From NCBI GenBank assembly GCA_902465115.1, contig CABQMC010000051.1:1-8883 (forward strand): a DNA stretch of 8,883 nt, read 5' to 3'. This document shows positions 6,905 through 8,883 of the stretch, one piece after another. Origin of the DNA: an uncultured Collinsella sp. Its GTDB lineage: Bacteria > Actinomycetota > Coriobacteriia > Coriobacteriales > Coriobacteriaceae. A program made the position numbers and the translations under genes. Under the pieces are notes generated by a model. The model was not told the origin of the DNA. It ran no database searches and was given only the letters and a program-made list of their open reading frames with translations. The stretch's first letter is position 1. The number at the start of each line of letters is the position of its first letter.

Positions 6905-7002
6905 CGCCGCGAACACCCGCTCTTCGTCAAAACCCACGAAGGTGTCCATGAGCTGTCCCCTTTGCGATGATTTGTGTGGTGGTTTGGGTGTTTGCCCAGA
7001 TA

Positions 7003-7041
7003 AAACCTGCCAAAATAAACCTGTCCCTTTTTGGCAGGTTT
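7003..7041 (+). promoter_or_regulatory. Perfect leader hairpin ahead of the cyclo-ligase gene
   Basis: AAACCTGCCAAAA (7003-7015) and TTTTGGCAGGTTT (7029-7041) form a perfect 13-bp stem with a 13-base loop. The right arm ends 5 bases before the Shine-Dalgarno sequence AGGAGG (7047-7052). In the transcript it could limit ribosome access, protect the 5' end or terminate upstream read-through. No riboswitch class known to me, including tetrahydrofolate riboswitches, is recognisable. Confidence 0.5.
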
Positions 7042-7057
7042 GCTAGAGGAGGTTGGG

Positions 7058-7654
7058 ATGGACAAGGCTGGATTGCGGCAGGCGGTGATTGCCCGGCGCG
7101 ATGCGATTGATTTGGATGTGCAGGCAGCGAAGTCTGCCGTTATCTGTGCGCGGCTTGTTGAGCTGTTGGATCGCTTGGATGCCGCGGCGCCGCACACCGT
7201 TGCCATCTATGCCGCGATGGGCTCCGAGGTCGACCCAGCCGCGTTTGCCGCTGCGGCCGCCAAACGCAGCTGGCGCGTGGCCTATCCGTGCATGCTCTCG
7301 GCAATTGATGCCGCAGCTTGTGGCCAGCGCATGTGCATGCGGGCAGTTGCCGCCGACGATGCGTCCGCGGCTCCGTTTATCGCCCACCCCACGCGGGCCT
7401 TTGCGGCCACGGACATCGACAGCAGCCGCTTCCTTATCGTGCCTGCCGAAGCTCTCGACATGATTATCGTGCCACTCGTAGCCTTCGACCGCACCGGCGC
7501 GCGCCTAGGCTACGGCGGCGGCTGCTATGACCGCTACCTGCCCACGCTCTCGCCCGCATGCCAAATCATCGGCATCGCCTTTGACGAGCAGCGTGTCGGC
7601 CACGTTCCCACCGACGCCCACGACTTGCCGCTACCCCACATCATCAGCGCCTGA
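7058..7654 (+). CDS. 5-formyltetrahydrofolate cyclo-ligase (MTHFS family)
   Basis: The 198-residue product belongs to the 5-FTHF cyclo-ligase family (E. coli YgfA/Fau). These enzymes use ATP to convert 5-formyl-THF to 5,10-methenyl-THF, returning stored folate to the one-carbon pool. The diagnostic motif RLGYGGGCYDRYLP spans 149-162 and contains the Gly-rich nucleotide/folate site. Other family features are the N-terminal basic residues (K3, R7, R13, R14) used in phosphate binding, the PLVAFD strand (139-144), and the terminal FDEQRV (175-180) and VPTDAHDLPLPHII (183-196). Length is normal for the family. The ATG at 7058 is chosen because AGGAGG ends 5 nt before it; an upstream in-frame TTG at 7031 lies inside the leader hairpin. 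The protein is cytosolic. The gene is monocistronic, with hairpins on both sides. One cysteine-rich stretch (C78, C88, C93) has no recognised meaning. Confidence 0.95.
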   Translation: MDKAGLRQAVIARRDAIDLDVQAAKSAVICARLVELLDRLDAAAPHTVAIYAAMGSEVDPAAFAAAAAKRSWRVAYPCMLSAIDAAACGQRMCMRAVAADDASAAPFIAHPTRAFAATDIDSSRFLIVPAEALDMIIVPLVAFDRTGARLGYGGGCYDRYLPTLSPACQIIGIAFDEQRVGHVPTDAHDLPLPHIISA

Positions 7655-7678
7655 TCGCCGCTGTTTCGCACCCGCAAG

Positions 7679-7746
7679 ATGAGCGTGGAAAATCTCCCAC
7701 TTTGGGCCCCCTTACGAGCCAAAAATGGGAGATTATCCACGCTCAT
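7679..7746. repeat. Long near-perfect hairpin between convergent genes
   Basis: The arm 7679-7705 (ATGAGCGTGGA, then AATCTCCCA and CTTTGG) pairs with 7719-7746 (CCAAAAATGGGAG, then GATT and ATCCACGCTCAT). It has about two mismatches and a one-base offset around a short GC-rich loop. It begins 24 bases after the cyclo-ligase stop and may terminate transcription from either side, although no T-run follows. Both ends carry the GAGCGTGGAAAAT-type motif. Confidence 0.65.
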
Positions 7747-7797
7747 TCAACAAGCGTCCAGATTTCCACGCTCGTCCGTCTGATTTTCCACGCTCGT
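7731..7797. repeat. Three direct copies of GATTTTCCACGCTCGT-type motif
   Basis: GATTATCCACGCTCAT (7731-7746), GATTTCCACGCTCGT (7761-7775) and GATTTTCCACGCTCGT (7782-7797) are direct copies; the first doubles as the right arm of the hairpin. The second and third start 21 bases apart. An inverted copy is at 7679-7694 and an isolated copy at 3649-3662. Confidence 0.65.
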
Positions 7798-7821
7798 TCA
7801 GCCAAACGCCTTGCAACTGCC

Positions 7822-8784
7822 TCAGCACGCACGCGGCACGCCGGCGACCTTGAGCTTGCGATCGAGCTTTGTCGGATCCCTTAGATCATCCCAGCACAAG
7901 CGCACGATCTTGCAGTTATCAAGCAGCGAAAGCCTCGACTCGCGCTGACGCTCATCGAACTGCGCCTTTGCGAGCTTGCCCTCCTCCGCCGCTTTCTCGC
8001 TTTTAACGAATCCGTCGAACTCACCGATAATCAGCTGGTCGCCCACGCGCCACAAGTAGTCGACGCGATACGGCCGTCCCGGCTCAACCGGGTCGAACAG
8101 CTCAACTTGCAGCTCCGGCGTCTGCCAGCCGCGCTCGATCATCAGGGCACGTGCCTTGGACTCGCCACCACTTTCCGACAGGCCATCGGCACACCGCGCA
8201 ACCCTGCGCGCCATCACAACACCGCGACGATTCAGGCCAAGCTTATCGACCGTCTCAACGAGATGCTCCTTCGACAAAAGTTGCTCATGGAGTGCCGAAT
8301 CCGCGATGATCAGTCCCTCGACAAACGATGCATCGACCAAGCAATCCGTAATCGTTTGATCGATATCGGTTACGGCGATATCCATCTGGGTGGCCCGTGT
8401 TTGACGAGCATAGCGATGACGAATGACCTGAGAGCCCGGCGTCGTCGATTGGGCCGGCATCGCGGCGATATGGATGTGCGTCAAATTGGCATGCGAAACC
8501 GAAAGGCCATAGATAACAGCCGCCGTATAGGAGCAAAACGTCCAGTCGGGATGCTTTTGCGCAAGGGCCCGTACCCGATGCAGATAACGCTGCCGAAACT
8601 TGAGCTCGGACCAATAATCCGGACGCGCATACAGCCCCGGCATGACCGCCTCTAGACTTCCCGCCGCAACACGCCGCTCAATCTGCTTTGCCTCCGCCGC
8701 CGTGCGCGCGTACACGCAACTCATCTGCTGTTCGCATGCTTTAATGTGACTTGCAAGTCTTTGATTCGCCGTCATGTTTCCCAT
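7822..8784 (-). CDS. AbiEi-like winged-helix protein fused to a DUF559/Vsr-like nuclease domain
   Basis: This 320-residue protein has two parts. Residues about 20-60 resemble the N-terminal winged helix of AbiEi-type antitoxins, including the typical AGSLEAVMPGLYARPDYW (41-58). The section to about 195 follows AbiEi-like proteins of actinobacteria. Residues 205-320 look like a PD-(D/E)XK nuclease of the DUF559/Vsr-like type: E208 in GGESKARALMIERG, D242 in YRVDYLW, E255 and D257 in IIGEFDG, and a final KIVRLCWDDL (292-301). All expected acidic residues are present. The ATG at 8784 is preferred because GGGAGG (8789-8794) lies 4 nt upstream; the longer in-frame GTG start at 8847 has no such signal and lies next to the repeats. 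No AbiEii nucleotidyltransferase toxin is encoded downstream: the gene ends in a repeat-filled gap facing a housekeeping gene. Toxin-antitoxin function is therefore doubtful. A regulator or a stand-alone defence nuclease is as likely. Confidence 0.8.
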   Translation of the reverse strand: MGNMTANQRLASHIKACEQQMSCVYARTAAEAKQIERRVAAGSLEAVMPGLYARPDYWSELKFRQRYLHRVRALAQKHPDWTFCSYTAAVIYGLSVSHANLTHIHIAAMPAQSTTPGSQVIRHRYARQTRATQMDIAVTDIDQTITDCLVDASFVEGLIIADSALHEQLLSKEHLVETVDKLGLNRRGVVMARRVARCADGLSESGGESKARALMIERGWQTPELQVELFDPVEPGRPYRVDYLWRVGDQLIIGEFDGFVKSEKAAEEGKLAKAQFDERQRESRLSLLDNCKIVRLCWDDLRDPTKLDRKLKVAGVPRAC

Positions 8785-8821
8785 GTCGCCTCCCAACTCT
8801 TGGAACGGCGCAAACGTACCA

Positions 8822-8883
8822 GACGGTTTCATGCGAAGTCTGACCAAATGCTGTCCAGGCGCTGACCAAATGCTTGACGGTTT
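8822..8883. repeat. Direct repeats upstream of the AbiEi-like gene
   Basis: CTGACCAAATGCT occurs at 8840-8852 and 8862-8874 with a 22-base period, about two helical turns. GACGGTTT occurs at 8822-8829 and 8876-8883, flanking that pair. Read toward the gene, the order is AAACCGTC, AGCATTTGGTCAG, AGCATTTGGTCAG, AAACCGTC. The arrangement upstream of a winged-helix gene suggests an operator. The window ends within the array, so more copies may follow. Confidence 0.55.

Larger units (their letters stand above)
6750..7057. other. 308-base intergenic region made of successive hairpins
   Basis: No gene is supported here. Beyond the terminator hairpin there is a GGACGGG / CCCGTCC dyad (6812-6818 / 6828-6834). 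Next come a large dyad at 6840-6904, a short CTTCGT / ACGAAG dyad (6922-6927 / 6936-6941), and a perfect hairpin at 7003-7041 just ahead of the next gene. CTGTCCCCTTTG (6952-6963) and CTGTCCCTTTTTG (7021-7033) are near-duplicates. I found no convincing -35/-10 pair for the downstream gene. Confidence 0.6.

Noticed and set aside
6776..6970. Small open frame of 64 codons in the intergenic mosaic
   Set aside because: It starts inside the terminator loop, runs through the palindromes and has no ribosome binding site.
7031..7057. TTG start for the cyclo-ligase at 7031
   Set aside because: It lies in the right arm of the leader hairpin, and the family N-terminus fits the ATG at 7058 with its AGGAGG.
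8785..8847. Extended N-terminus of the AbiEi-like protein from 8847
   Set aside because: GGGAGG at 8789-8794 points to the ATG at 8784, and the extra 21 codons overlap the upstream repeat.

Overview
The window reads as chromosome of a GC-rich anaerobic actinobacterium, most probably a Collinsella-like member of the Coriobacteriia. This rests on the codon usage, on a large M16C (PreP/Cym1-type) zinc peptidase, and on intergenic regions packed with hairpins and short dispersed repeats. The taxonomic call is inference. Six protein-coding genes are supported, one of them cut by the left edge; no RNA gene or insertion sequence was seen.

Left part (1-1830). A minus-strand HNH nuclease gene starts at 1022 and runs off the left edge. 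It is probably a defence-type endonuclease with an N-terminal recognition-like domain. A 163-residue protein of unknown function (1238-1729, plus) is divergent from it, with a good -10 box and Shine-Dalgarno sequence. That gene converges on the next one.

Middle (1830-3797). A minus-strand regulator-like protein combines a Schlafen AlbA_2 domain, a GHKL-type ATPase domain and a C-terminal winged helix. The 500-base gap upstream of it holds about fifteen copies of a TTATCTCTC-type motif in both orientations. They form two clusters around an AT-rich core with two palindromes. This looks like an operator array, probably for autoregulation, and is the most interesting non-coding structure here.

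Right-centre (3798-7654). The high-GC M16C peptidase gene (983 residues) ends at a strong hairpin. A 308-base hairpin mosaic follows, then a 5-formyltetrahydrofolate cyclo-ligase gene (198 residues). A perfect 13-bp hairpin lies immediately upstream of that gene's ribosome binding site.

Right end (7655-8883). A convergent intergenic region contains a near-perfect 26-bp hairpin plus direct copies of a GAGCGTGGAAAAT-type motif; another copy lies in front of the peptidase gene. On the minus strand is an orphan AbiEi-like winged-helix protein fused to a DUF559/Vsr-like PD-(D/E)XK nuclease domain. A 13-bp direct repeat with a 22-bp period lies upstream of it.

The peptidase and cyclo-ligase are housekeeping genes. 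The HNH nuclease, the AlbA_2 regulator and the AbiEi/nuclease fusion are accessory, defence-flavoured single genes. No multi-gene operon is evident: every gene is separated from its neighbour by its own regulatory or terminator-like region.
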